Below are positions 50,124-60,500 of a DNA stretch of 64,000 nt, piece by piece. This DNA is from Ptiloglossa arizonensis (Eukaryota; Arthropoda; Insecta; Hymenoptera; Colletidae). How positions within the stretch are numbered: the stretch's first letter is position 1; the number at the start of each line of letters is the position of its first letter. A program made the translations under genes and the position numbers. The stretch is from contig NW_027478488.1 of assembly GCF_051014685.1 (NCBI RefSeq), forward strand, positions 1 through 64,000. Reading direction: 5' to 3'. The notes under the pieces are model-generated. The model was not told where the DNA came from, made no database searches, and saw only the letters and a program-made list of their open reading frames with translations.

Positions 50124-50148
50124 GTCTTTCGAAGATTTCCCCCACGTT

Positions 50149-50174
50149 AAAAAAAAAAAAAAAAAAAAAAAAAA
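50149..50174 (+). other. Poly(A) tail of the retroposon (26 A)
   Basis: An uninterrupted run of 26 A follows CCCCCACGTT. It gives the orientation of the inserted RNA (+ strand). No AATAAA signal is visible just upstream in the GC-rich tail, which is common for LINE 3' ends that do not use a canonical signal. Confidence 0.95.
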
Positions 50175-50185
50175 CTCCCATATCT
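50172..50185. repeat. Target-site duplication, right copy
   Basis: The last three A residues of the tail plus CTCCCATATCT repeat the sequence at 49523-49536 without mismatch. The monomer resumes with CGCGAACGG at 50186. Perfect identity implies a fairly recent insertion. Confidence 0.93.
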
Positions 50186-51839
50186 CGCGAACGGATTGAC
50201 CTAACCCAAAAATTCTTGTTGCATCTGAAAGAAGAAACTCGCCCGATTACAAACGTATGTGTATTTTTTCCCTAGGCCATTCTGGTTAAGCGTTTGGAGC
50301 AGCAGAAGTGCGAAAAATTTGTTGTCTTCTCAACCATTTCTTAGCTTCAAACTTCCATATCTCGCGAACCGATTGACCTAACCCAAAAATTCCTGTTGCG
50401 TCTGAAAGTAGAAACTCGCCCGATTACAACGGTATGTGTATTTTTTCCCTAGGCCATTCTGATTAAGCGTTTGGAGCAGCAGAAGTGCGAAAAATTTGTT
50501 GTAGTCAAAACCATTTCTTAGCTTCAAACTCGCATATCTCGCGAACGGATTGACCTAACCCAAAAATTCCTATTGCATCTGAAAGTAGAAACTCGCCCGA
50601 TTACAACGGTACGTGTATTTTTCCCTTAGGCCATTCTGGTTAAGCGATTGGAGAAGCAGAAGTGCGAAAAATTTATTGTCTTGTCAACCATTTCTTACCT
50701 TGAAAGTCCCATATCTCGCGAACGGATTGACCTTACCCAAAAATTCCTATTGCATCTGAAAGTAGAAACTCGCCCGATTACAGCGGTATGTGTATTTTTT
50801 CCTAGGCCATTCTGATTAAGCGTTAGGAGCAGCAGAAGTGCGAAAAAGTTGCTGTCTTCATAACCATTTCTTAGCTTCAAACTCCCATATCTCGCGAACG
50901 GATGGACCAAACCCAGAAGTTCCTGCTGCGTCTGAAAGTAGAAACTCACCCGATTACAACGGTATGCGTATTTTTTCCCTAGGCCATTCTGGTTAAGCGT
51001 TTGGAGCAGCAGAATTGCGAAAAATTTTTTGCCTTCTCAACCATTTCTTGGCTTCAAACTCCCATATCTCGCGAACGGATTGACCAAACCCAGAAGTTCC
51101 TGCTGCGTCTGAAAGTAGAAACTCGCCCGATTACAACGATATGTGTATTTTTTCCCTAGGCCATTCTGGTTAAGCGTTAGGAGCAGCAGAAGTGCGAAAA
51201 ATTTGTTGTCTTCTCAACCATTTCTTAGCTTCAAACTCCCATATCTCGCGAACGGATTGGCCAAACCCAGAAGTTCCTGCTGCGTCTGAAAGTAGAAACT
51301 CGCCCGATTACAACGATATGCGTATTTTTTCCCTAGGCCATTCTGGTTAAGCGTTTGGAGCAGCAGAAGTGCGAAAAATTTGTTGTCTTCTCAACCATTT
51401 CTTGGCTTCAAACTCCCATATCTCGCGAACGGATTGACCTAACCCAAAAATTCCTGTTGCGTCTGAAAGTAGAAACTCGCCCGATTACAACGGTATGTGT
51501 ATTTTTTCCCTAGGCCATTCTGATTAAGCGTTAGGAGCAGCAGAAGTGCGAAAAAGTTGTTGTCTTCATAACCATTTCTTAGCTTCAAACTCCCATATCT
51601 CGCGAACGGATGGACCAAACCCAGAAGTTCCTGCTGCGTCTGAAAGTAGAAACTCGCCCGATTACAACGATATGTGTATTTTTTCCCTAGGCCATTCTGG
51701 TTAAGCGTTAGGAGCTGCAGGAGTGCGAAAAATTTGTTGTCTTCTCAACCATTTCTTGGCTTCAAACTCCCATATCTCGCGAACGGATTGACCTAACCCA
51801 AAAATTCCTGTTGCGTCTGAAAGTAGAAACTCGCCCGAT

Positions 51840-52170
51840 TACAACGGTATGTGTATTTTTTCATTAGGCCATTCGGGTTAAGCGTGTGGAGCAGCAGAAT
51901 TGCAAAAAATTTTTTGCCTTCTCAACCATTTCTTGGCTTCAAACTCCCATATCTCGCGAACGGATTGACCTAACCCAAAAATTCTTGTTGCATCTGAAAG
52001 AAGAAACTCGCCCGATTACAACGGTATGTGTATTTTTTCCCTAGGCCATTCTGGTTAAGCGTTTGGAGCAGCAGAATAGCGAAAAATTGTTTGCCTTCTC
52101 AGCCATTTCTTGGCTTCAAACTCCCATATCTCGCGAACGGATTGACCTAACCCAAAAATTCCTGTTGGGT
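51840..52170. repeat. Monomers with a divergent TTTCATTAGG tract
   Basis: The monomer around 51841 reads TTTTTTCATTAGGCCATTCGGG followed by GAATTGCAAAAAATT. The same combination recurs only at the right edge of the window (TCATTAGG near 63874, offset 12013), so the two are displaced copies. It is joined here to the AATAGCGAAAAATTG subtype. Confidence 0.75.
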
Positions 52171-53620
52171 CTGAAAGTAGAAACTCGCCCGATTACAACG
52201 GTATGTGTATTTCTTCCCTAGGCCATTCTGGTTAAGCGTTTGGAGCAGCAGAATTGCGAAAAATTTTTTGCCTTCTTTACCAGTTCTTAGCTTCAAACAC
52301 CCATATCTCGCGAACGGATTGACCTAACCCAAAAATTCTTGTTGGATCTGAAACAAGAAACTCGCCCGATTACAACGGTATGTGTATTTTTTCCATAGGC
52401 CATTCTGGTTAAGCGTTTGGAGCAGCAGAATAGCGAAAAATTGTTTGCCTTCTCAACCATTTCTTGGCTTCAAACTCCCATATCTCGCGAACGGATTGAC
52501 CTAACCCAAAAATTCCTGCTGCGTCTGAAAGTAGAAACTCGCCCGTTTACAACGGTATGTGTATTTTTTCCCTAGGCCATTCTGGTTAAGCGTTTGGAGC
52601 AGCAGAATTGCGAAAAATTTTTTGCTTTCTCAACCATTTCTTGGCTTCAAACTGCCATATCTCGCGAACGGATTGACCTAACCCAAAAATTCCTATTGCA
52701 TCTGAAAGTAGAAACTCGCCCGATTACAACGGTACGTGTATTTTTCCCTTAGGCCATTCTGGTTAAGCGATTGGAGCAGCAGAATTGCGAAAAATTTATT
52801 GTCTTGTCAACCATTTCTTAGCTTGAAAGTCCCATATCTCGCGAACGGATTGACCTAACCCAAAAATTCCTGTTGCGTCTGAAAGTAGAAACTCGCCCGA
52901 TTACAACGGTATGTGTATTTCTTCCCTAGGCCATTCTGGTTAAGCGTTTGGAGCAGCAGAATTGCGAAAAATTTTTTGCCTTCTTTACCAGTTCTTAGCT
53001 TCAAACACCCATATCTCGCGAACGGATTGACCTAACCCAAAAATTCTTGTTGGATCTGAAACAAGAAACTCGCCCGATTACAACGGTATGTGTATTTTTT
53101 CCATAGGCCATTCTGGTTAAGCGTTTGGAGCAGCAGAATAGCGAAAAATTGTTTGCCTTCTCAACCATTTCTTGGCTTCAAACTCCCATATCTCGCGAAC
53201 GGATTGACCTAACCCAAAAATTCCTGCTGCGTCTGAAAGTAGAAACTCGCCCGTTTACAACGGTATGTGTATTTTTTCCCTAGGCCATTCTGGTTAAGCG
53301 TTTGGAGCAGCAGAATTGCGAAAAATTTTTTGCTTTCTCAACCATTTCTTGGCTTCAAACTGCCATATCTCGCGAACGGATTGACCTAACCCAAAAATTC
53401 CTATTGCATCTGAAAGTAGAAACTCGCCCGATTACAACGGTACGTGTATTTTTCCCTTAGGCCATTCTGGTTAAGCGATTGGAGCAGCAGAATTGCGAAA
53501 AATTTATTGTCTTGTCAACCATTTCTTAGCTTGAAAGTCCCATATCTCGCGAACGGATTGACCTAACCCAAAAATTCCTGTTGCGTCTGAAAGTAGAAAC
53601 TCGCCCGATTACAACGGTAT
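52170..53620. repeat. 4-monomer tandem duplication (708 bp)
   Basis: CAGTTCTTAGC at 52281 recurs at 52989, an offset of exactly four monomers. GTTGGATCTGAAACAAG, TTTTTCCATAGG, CTCGCCCGTTTACAACG, TTTGCTTTCTC and AAACTGCCATATC follow in the same order in both copies. The match ends near 53.62 kb, where CTTCCC faces TTTCCC. Confidence 0.88.
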
Positions 53621-53639
53621 GTGTATTTTTTCCCTAGGC

Positions 53640-54520
53640 AATTCTGGTTAAGCGTTTGGAGCAGCAGAATTGCGAAAAATTTTTTGCCTTCTCAACCATT
53701 TCTTGGCTTCAAACTCCTATATCTCGCGAACGGATTGACCAAACCCAAAGATTCCTGTTGCATCTGAAAGTAGAAACTCGCCCCATTACAACGGTATGTG
53801 TATTTTTTCCCTATGCCATTTTGGTTAAGCGTTTGGAGCAGCAGAATTGCGAAAAATTTTTTGCTTTCTCAACCATTTCTTGGCTTCAAACTGCCATATC
53901 TCGCGAACGGATTGACCTAACCCAAAAATTCCTATTGCATCTGAAAGTAGAAACTCGCCCGATTACAACGGTACGTGTATTTTTCCCTTAGGCCATTCTG
54001 GTTAAGCGATTGGAGCAGCAGAAGTGCGAAAAATTTGTTGTCTTCTCAACCATTTCTTGGCTTCAAACTCCCATATCTCGCGAACGGATTGACCGAACCC
54101 AAAGATTCCTGTTGCATCTGAAAGTAGAAACTCGCCCCATTACAACGGTATGTGTATTTTTTCCCTATGCCATTTTGGTTAAGCGTTTGGAGCAGCAGAA
54201 TTGCGAAAAATTTTTTGCCTTCTCAACCATTTCTTGGCTTCAAACTCCTATATCTCGCGAACGGATTGACCTAACCCAAAGATTCCTGTTGCATCTGAAA
54301 GTAGAAACTCGCCCCATTACAACGGTATGTGTATTTTTTCCCTATGCCATTTTGGTTAAGCGTTTGGAGCAGCAGAATTGCGAAAAATTTTTTGCCTTCT
54401 CAACCATTTCTTGGCTTCAAACTCCTATATCTCGCGAACGGATTGACCTAACCCAAAGATTCCTGTTGCATCTGAAAGTAGAAACTCGCCCCATTACAAC
54501 GGTATGTGTATTTTTTCCCT
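53640..54520. repeat. Run of nearly identical single monomers
   Basis: The monomer marked by CCCAAAGATTCC, CTCGCCCCATTAC and CCCTATGCCATTTTGG appears four times between 53.7 and 54.5 kb. The last copies are spaced exactly 177 bp apart (CTCCTATATC near 54246 and 54423). The first is separated by one unrelated monomer and the second has a CCGAACCC variant. This is amplification at the single-monomer level, so recent that the frame stays open through it. Confidence 0.85.
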
Positions 54521-57500
54521 AGGCTATTCTGGTTAAGCGTTAGGAGCAGCAGAAGTGCGAAAAAGTTGTTGTCTTCTCAACCATTTCTTAGCATTCAAAC
54601 TCCCATATCTCGCGAACGGATTGACCAAACCCAGAAGTTCCTGCTGCGTCTGAAAGTAGAAACTCGCCCGATTACAACGATATGCGTATTTTTTCCCTAG
54701 GCCATTCTGGTTAAGCGTTTGGAGCAGCAGAAGTGCGAAAAATTTGTTGTCTTCTCAACCATTTCTTGGCTTCAAACTCCCATATCTCGCGAACGGATTG
54801 ACCGAACCCAAAAATTCCTGTTGCGTCTGAAAGTAGAAACTCGCCCGATTACAACGGTATGTGTATTTTTTCCCTAGGCCATTCTGATTAAGCGTTAGGA
54901 GCAGCAGAAGTGCGAAAAAGTTGTTGTCTTCATAACCATTTCTTAGATTCAAACTCCCATATCTCGCGAACGGATTGACCAAACCCAAAAATTCCCATTG
55001 CATCTGAAAGTAGAAACTCGCCCGATTACAACGGTACGTGTATTTTTCCCTTAGGCCATTCTGGTTAAGCGATTGGAGCAGCAGAAGTGCGAAAAATTTA
55101 TTGTCTTGTCAACCATTTCTTAGCTTGAAAGTCCCATATCTCGCGAACGGATTGACCAAACCCAGAAGTTCCTGCTGCGTCTGAAAGTAGAAACTCGCCC
55201 GATTACAACGATATGTGTATTTTTTCCCTAGGCCATTCTGGTTAAGCGTTAGGAGCAGCAGAAGTGCGAAAAATTTGTCTTGTCAATCATTTCTTAGCTT
55301 CAAACTCCCATATCTCGCGAACGGATTGACCTAACCCAAAAATTCCTAATGCATCTGAAAGTAGAAACTCGCCCGATTACAACGGTACGTGTATTTTTCC
55401 CTTAGGCCATTCTGGTTAAGCGATTGGAGCAGCAGAAGTGCGAAATATTTATTGTCTTGTCAACCATTTCTTACCTTGAAAGTCCCATATCTCGCGAACG
55501 GATTGACCTTACCCAAAAATTCCTATTGCATCTGAAAGTAGAAACTCGCCGATTACAGCGGTATGTGTATTTTTTCCCTAGGCCATTCGGGTTAAGCGTG
55601 TGGAGCAGCAGAATTGCGAAAAATTTTTTGCCTTCTCAACCATTTCTTGGCTTCAAACTCCCATATCTCGCGAACGGATTGACCTAACCCAAAAATTCCT
55701 GTTGCGTCTGAAAGTAGAAACTCGCCCGATTACAACGGTATGTGTATTTCTTCCCTAGGCCATTCTGATTAAGCGTTAGGAGCAGCAGAAGTGCGAAAAA
55801 GTTGTTGTCTTCATAACCATTTCTTAGATTCAAACTCCCATATCTCGCGAACGGATTGACCAAACCCAGAAGTTCCTGCTGCGTCTGAAAGTTGAAACTC
55901 GCCCGATTACAACGATATGTGTATTTTTTCCCTAGGCCATTCTGGTTAAGCGTTAGGAGCAGCAGAAGTGCGAAAAATTTGTTGTCTTCTCAATCATTTC
56001 TTAGCTTCAAACTCCCATATCTCGCGAACGGATTGACCTAACCCAAAAATTCCTGTTGCTTCTGAAAGTAGAAACTCGCCCGATTACAACGGTATGTTTA
56101 TTTTTTCCCTAGGCCATTCTGGTTAAGCGTTAGGAGCAGCAGAAGTGCGAAAAAGTTGTTGTCTTCATAACCATTTCTTAGCTTCAAACTCCCATATCTC
56201 GCGAACGGATTGACCAAACCCAGAAGTTCCTGCTGCGTCTGAAAGTAGAAACTCGCCCGATTACAACGATATGTGTATTTTTTTCCTAGGCCATTCTGGT
56301 TAAGCGTTAGGAGCAGCAGAAGTGCGAAAAATTTGTTGTCTTGTCAATCATTTCTTAGCTTCAAACTCCCATATCTCGCGAACGGATTGACCTAACCCAA
56401 AAATTCCTGTTGCATCTGAAAGTAGAAACTCGCCCGATTACAGCGGTATGTGTATTTTTTCCCAAGGCAATTCTGGTTAAGCGTTTGGAGCAGCAGAATT
56501 GAGAAAAATTTTTTGCCTTCTCAACCATTTCTTGGCTTCAAACTCCCAAATCTCGCGAACGGATTGACCTAACCCAAAAATTCCTGTTGCATCTGAAAGT
56601 AGAAACTCGCCCGATTACAACGGTATGGGTATTTTTTCCCTAGGCCATTCTGGTTAAGCGTGTGAAGCAGCAGAATTGCGAAAAATTGTTTGCCTTCTCA
56701 ACCATTTCTTGGCTTCAAACTCCCATATCTCGCGAACGGATTGACCTAACCCAAAAATTCCTGTTGCTTCTGAAAGTAGAAACTCGCCCGATTACAACGG
56801 TATGTGTATTTTTTCCCTAGGCCATTCTGGTTAAGCGTTTGGAGCAGCAGAATAGCGAAAAATTGTTTGCCTTCTCAGCCATTTCTTGGCTTCAAACTCC
56901 CATATCTCGCGAACGGATTGACCTAACCCAAAAATTCCTGTTGGGTCTGAAAGTAGAAACTCGCCCGATTACAACGGTATGTGTATTTCTTCCCTAGGCC
57001 ATTCTGGTTAAGCGTTTGGAGCAGCAGAAGTGCGAAAAATTTGTTGTCTTCCCAACCATTTCTTAGCTTCAAACTCCCATATCTCGCGAACGGATTGACC
57101 TAACCCAAAAATTCCTGTTGCTTCTGAAAGTAGAAACTCGCCCGATTACAACGGTATGTGTATTTTTTCCCTAGGCCATTCTGGTTAAGCGTTAGGAGCA
57201 GCAGAATTGCGAAAAATTTGTTGTCTTCTCAACCATTTCTTAGCTTCAAACTCCCATATCTCGCGAACGGATTGACCAAACCCAGAAGTTCCTGCTGCGT
57301 CTGAAAGTAGAAACTCGCCCGATTACAACGATATGTGTATTTTTTCCCTAGGCCATTCTGGTTAAGCGTTAGGAGCAGCAGAAGTGCGAAAAATATGTCT
57401 TGTCAATCATTTCTTAGCTTCAAACTCCCATATCTCGCGAATGGATTGACCTAACCCAAAAATTCCTAATGCATCTGAAAGTAGAAACTCGCCCGATTAC

Positions 57501-60500
57501 AACGATATGTGTATTTTTTCCCTAGGCCATTCTGGTTAAGCGTTAGGAGCAGCAGAAGTGCGAAAAATTTGTTGTCTTCTCAACCATTTCTTAGCTTCAA
57601 ACTCCCATATCTCGCGAACGGATTGACCTAACCCAAAAATTCCTGTTGCGTCTGAAAGTAGAAACTCGACCGATTACAACGGTATGTGTATTTTTTCCCA
57701 AGGCCATTCTGGTTAAGCGTTTGGAGCAGCAGAATAGCGAAAAATTGTTTGCCTTCTCAGCCATTTCTTGGCTTCAAACTCCCATATCTCGCGAACGGAT
57801 TGACCTAACCCAAAAATTCCTGCTGCGTCTGAAACTAGAAACTCGCCCGTTTACAACGGTATGTGTATTTTTTCCCTAGGCCATTCTGGTTAAGCGTTTG
57901 GAGCAGCAGAAGTGCGAAATATTTGTTGTCTTCTTAACCATTTCTTAGCTTCAAACTGCCATATCTCGCGAACGGATTGACCTAACCCAAAAATTCCTAT
58001 TGCATCTGAAAGTAGAAACTCGCCCGATTACAACGGTACGTGTATTTTTCCCTTAGGCCATTCTGGTTAAGCGATTGGAGCAGCAGAATTGCGAAAAATT
58101 TATTGTCTTGTCAACCATTTCTTAGCTTGAAAGTCCCATATCTCGCGAACGGATTGACCTAACCCAAAAATTCCTGTTGCGTCTGAAAGTAGAAACTCGC
58201 CCGATTTCAACGGTATGTGTATTTTTTCACTAGGCCATTCTGATTAAGCGTTTGGAGCAGCAGAAGTGCGAAAAATTTGTTGTCTTCATAACCATTTCTT
58301 GGCTTCAAACTCCCATATCTCGCGAACGGATTGACCTAACCCAAAAATTCCTGTTGCGTCTGAAAGTAGAAACTCGCCCGATTACAACGATATGTGTATT
58401 TTTTCCCTAGGCCATTCTGGTTAAGCGTTAGGAGGAGCAGAAGTGCGAAAAATTTGTTGTCTTCTCAATCATTTCTTAGCTTCAAACTCCCATATCTCGC
58501 GAACGGATTGACCTAACCCAAAAATTCCTGTTGCTTCTGAAAGTAGAAACTCGCCCGATTACAACGGTATGTGTATTTTTTCCCTAGGCCATTCTGGTTA
58601 AGCGTTAGGAGCAGCAGAAGTGCGAAAAAGTTGTTGTCTTCATAACCATTTCTTAGCTTCAAACTCCCATATCTCGCGAACGGATTGACCAAACCCAGAA
58701 GTTCCTGCTGCGTCTGAAAGTAGAAACTCGCCCGATTACAACGGTATGTGTATTTTTTCCCTAGGCCATTCTGGTTAAGCGTTTGGAGCAGCAGAAGTGC
58801 GAAAAATTTGTTGTCTTCTCAACCATTTCTTAGCTTCAAACTCCCATATCTCGCGAACGGATTGACCAAACCCAGAAGTTCCTGCTGCGTCTGAAAGTAG
58901 AAACTCGCCCTATTACAACGATATGTGTATTTTTTCCCTAGGCCATTCTGGTTAAGCGTTAGGAGCAGCAGAAGTGCGAAAAATTTGTCTTGTCAATCAT
59001 TTCTTAGCTTCAAACTCCCATATCTCGCGAACGGATTGACCTAACCCAAAAATTCCTAATGCATCTGAAAGTAGAAACTCGCCCGATTACAACGGTACGT
59101 GTATTTTTCCCTTAGGCCATTCTGGTTAAGCGATTGGAGCAGCAGAATTGCGAAAAATTTATTGTCTTGTCAACCATTTCTTACCTTGAAAGTCCCATAT
59201 CTCGCGAACGGATTGACCTAACCCAAAAATTCTTGTTGCATCTGAAAGAAGAAACTCGCCCGATTACAACGGTACGTGTATTTTTTCCCTAGGCCATTCT
59301 GGTTAAGCGTTAGGAGCAGCAGAAGTGCGAAAAATTTGTTGTCTTCTCAATCATTTCTTAGCTTCAAACTCCCATATCTCGCGAACGGATTGACCTAACC
59401 CAAAAATTCCTGTTGCTTCTGAAAGTAGAAACTCGCCCGATTACAACGGTATGTGTATTTTTTCCCTAGGCCATTCTGGTTAAGCGTTAGGAGCAGCAGA
59501 AGTGCGAAAAAGTTGTTGTCTTCATAACCATTTCTTAGCTTCAAACTCCCATATCTCGCGAACGGATTGACCAAACCCAGAAGTTCCTGCTGCGTCTGAA
59601 AGTAGAAACTCGCCCGATTACAACGATATGTGTATTTTTTTCCTAGGCCATTCTGGTCAAGCGTTAGGAGCAGCAGAAGTGCGAAAAATTTGTTGTCTTG
59701 TCAATCATTTCTTAGCTTCAAACTCCCATATCTCGCGAACGGATTGACCTAACCCAAAAATTCCTGTTGCATCTGAAAGTAGAAACTCGCCCGATTACAA
59801 CGGTATGTGTATTTTTTCCCTAGGCCATTCTGGTTAAGCGTTAGGAGCAGCAGAAGTGCGAAAAATTTGTCTTGTCAATCATTTCTTAGCTTCAAACTCC
59901 CATATCTCGCGAACGGATTGACCTAACCCAAAAATTCCTAATGCATCTGAAAGTAGAAACTCGCCCGATTACAACGGTACGTGTATTTTTCCCTTAGGCC
60001 ATTCTGGTTAAGCGATTGGAGCAGCAGAATTGCGAAAAATTTATTGTCTTGTCAACCATTTCTTACCTTGAAACTCCCATATCTCGCGAACGGATTGACC
60101 TAACCCAAAAATTCCTAATGCATCTGAAAGTAGAAACTCGCCCGATTACAACGGTATGTGTATTTTTTCCCTAGGCCAATCTGGTTAAGCGTTAGGAGCA
60201 GCAGAAGTGCGAAAAATTTGTCTTGTCAATCATTTCTTAGCTTCAAACTCCCATATCTCGCGAACGGATTGACCTAACCCAAAAATTCCTGTTGGGTCTG
60301 AAAGTAGAAACTCGCCCGATTACAACGGTATGTGTATTTCTCCCCTAGGCCATTCTGGTTAAGCGTTTGGAGCAGCAGAATTGCGAAAAATTTTTTGCCT
60401 TCTTTACCAGTTCTTAGCTTCAAACACCCATATCTCGCGAACGGATTGACCTAACCCAAAAATTCTTGTTGCATCTGAAACAAGAAACTCGCCCGATTAC

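Larger units (their letters stand above)
49537..50174 (+). mobile_element. Structured poly(A) retroposon (non-LTR 3' end or structured-RNA retrocopy)
   Basis: A 638-bp GC-rich segment with no similarity to the satellite interrupts one monomer. It starts with GGGGGCGGGTGGG, ends in 26 A residues, and is bounded by a direct repeat AAACTCCCATATCT. These are the marks of target-primed reverse transcription (established for LINEs and the RNAs they mobilise). I see no reverse transcriptase, endonuclease or zinc-knuckle motif and no A/B box of a Pol III promoter. The open frames that cross it give low-complexity Arg/Gly/Pro-rich peptides in several frames at once, as expected for GC-rich non-coding DNA. 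Eleven hairpins follow one another over 49543-50123. The TTTTAGTGGGTA...AATCCCACAC frame near the end resembles, from memory, 3' tails of R1-clade LINEs. The best reading is a 5'-truncated LINE 3' UTR. A retroposed structured ncRNA is the alternative. Family assignment is uncertain. Confidence 0.9.
48470..51800. repeat. 7-monomer tandem duplication split by the retroposon
   Basis: The monomers at 48.6-49.5 kb recur at 50.49-51.4 kb. GTAGTCAAAACC is at about 48610 and 50501 (offset 1891), and GGATTGGCC is near 49368 and 51255 (offset 1887). Subtracting 652 bp for the insertion and one target duplication leaves 1239 and 1235 bp, that is seven monomers. The 4-bp change is explained by a longer T tract at 49257-49266 in the left copy. 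The insertion therefore sits inside a duplicated tract but is present only once. Confidence 0.85.

Noticed and set aside
49537..50148. Retroposed rRNA expansion segment, because of GC-rich stems
   Set aside because: I recognise no conserved rRNA core sequence, and the 3' part looks more like a LINE tail. It is not excluded without a search.
49537..50174. tRNA- or 7SL-derived SINE
   Set aside because: I found no GGTTCGA-type B box or A box and no tRNA-like 5' end. The poly(A) and target duplication fit any LINE-mobilised RNA.
49537..50174. Processed pseudogene of a protein-coding mRNA
   Set aside because: No frame gives a plausible protein fragment and no polyadenylation signal is seen. It could only be a pure UTR fragment.
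49327..50275. Overlapping frames of 68-153 residues across the GC-rich insertion on both strands
   Set aside because: Several frames are open at once, peptides are Arg/Pro/Gly-rich without motifs, two run from satellite into the insertion, and one reads the poly(A) as poly-Phe or poly-Lys. This is typical of GC-rich non-coding sequence.
54010..54522. 170-residue plus-strand frame made of 59-residue repeats
   Set aside because: It is explained by three near-identical 177-bp monomers in a row. The frame closes as soon as the subtype changes, and nothing suggests selection on protein.
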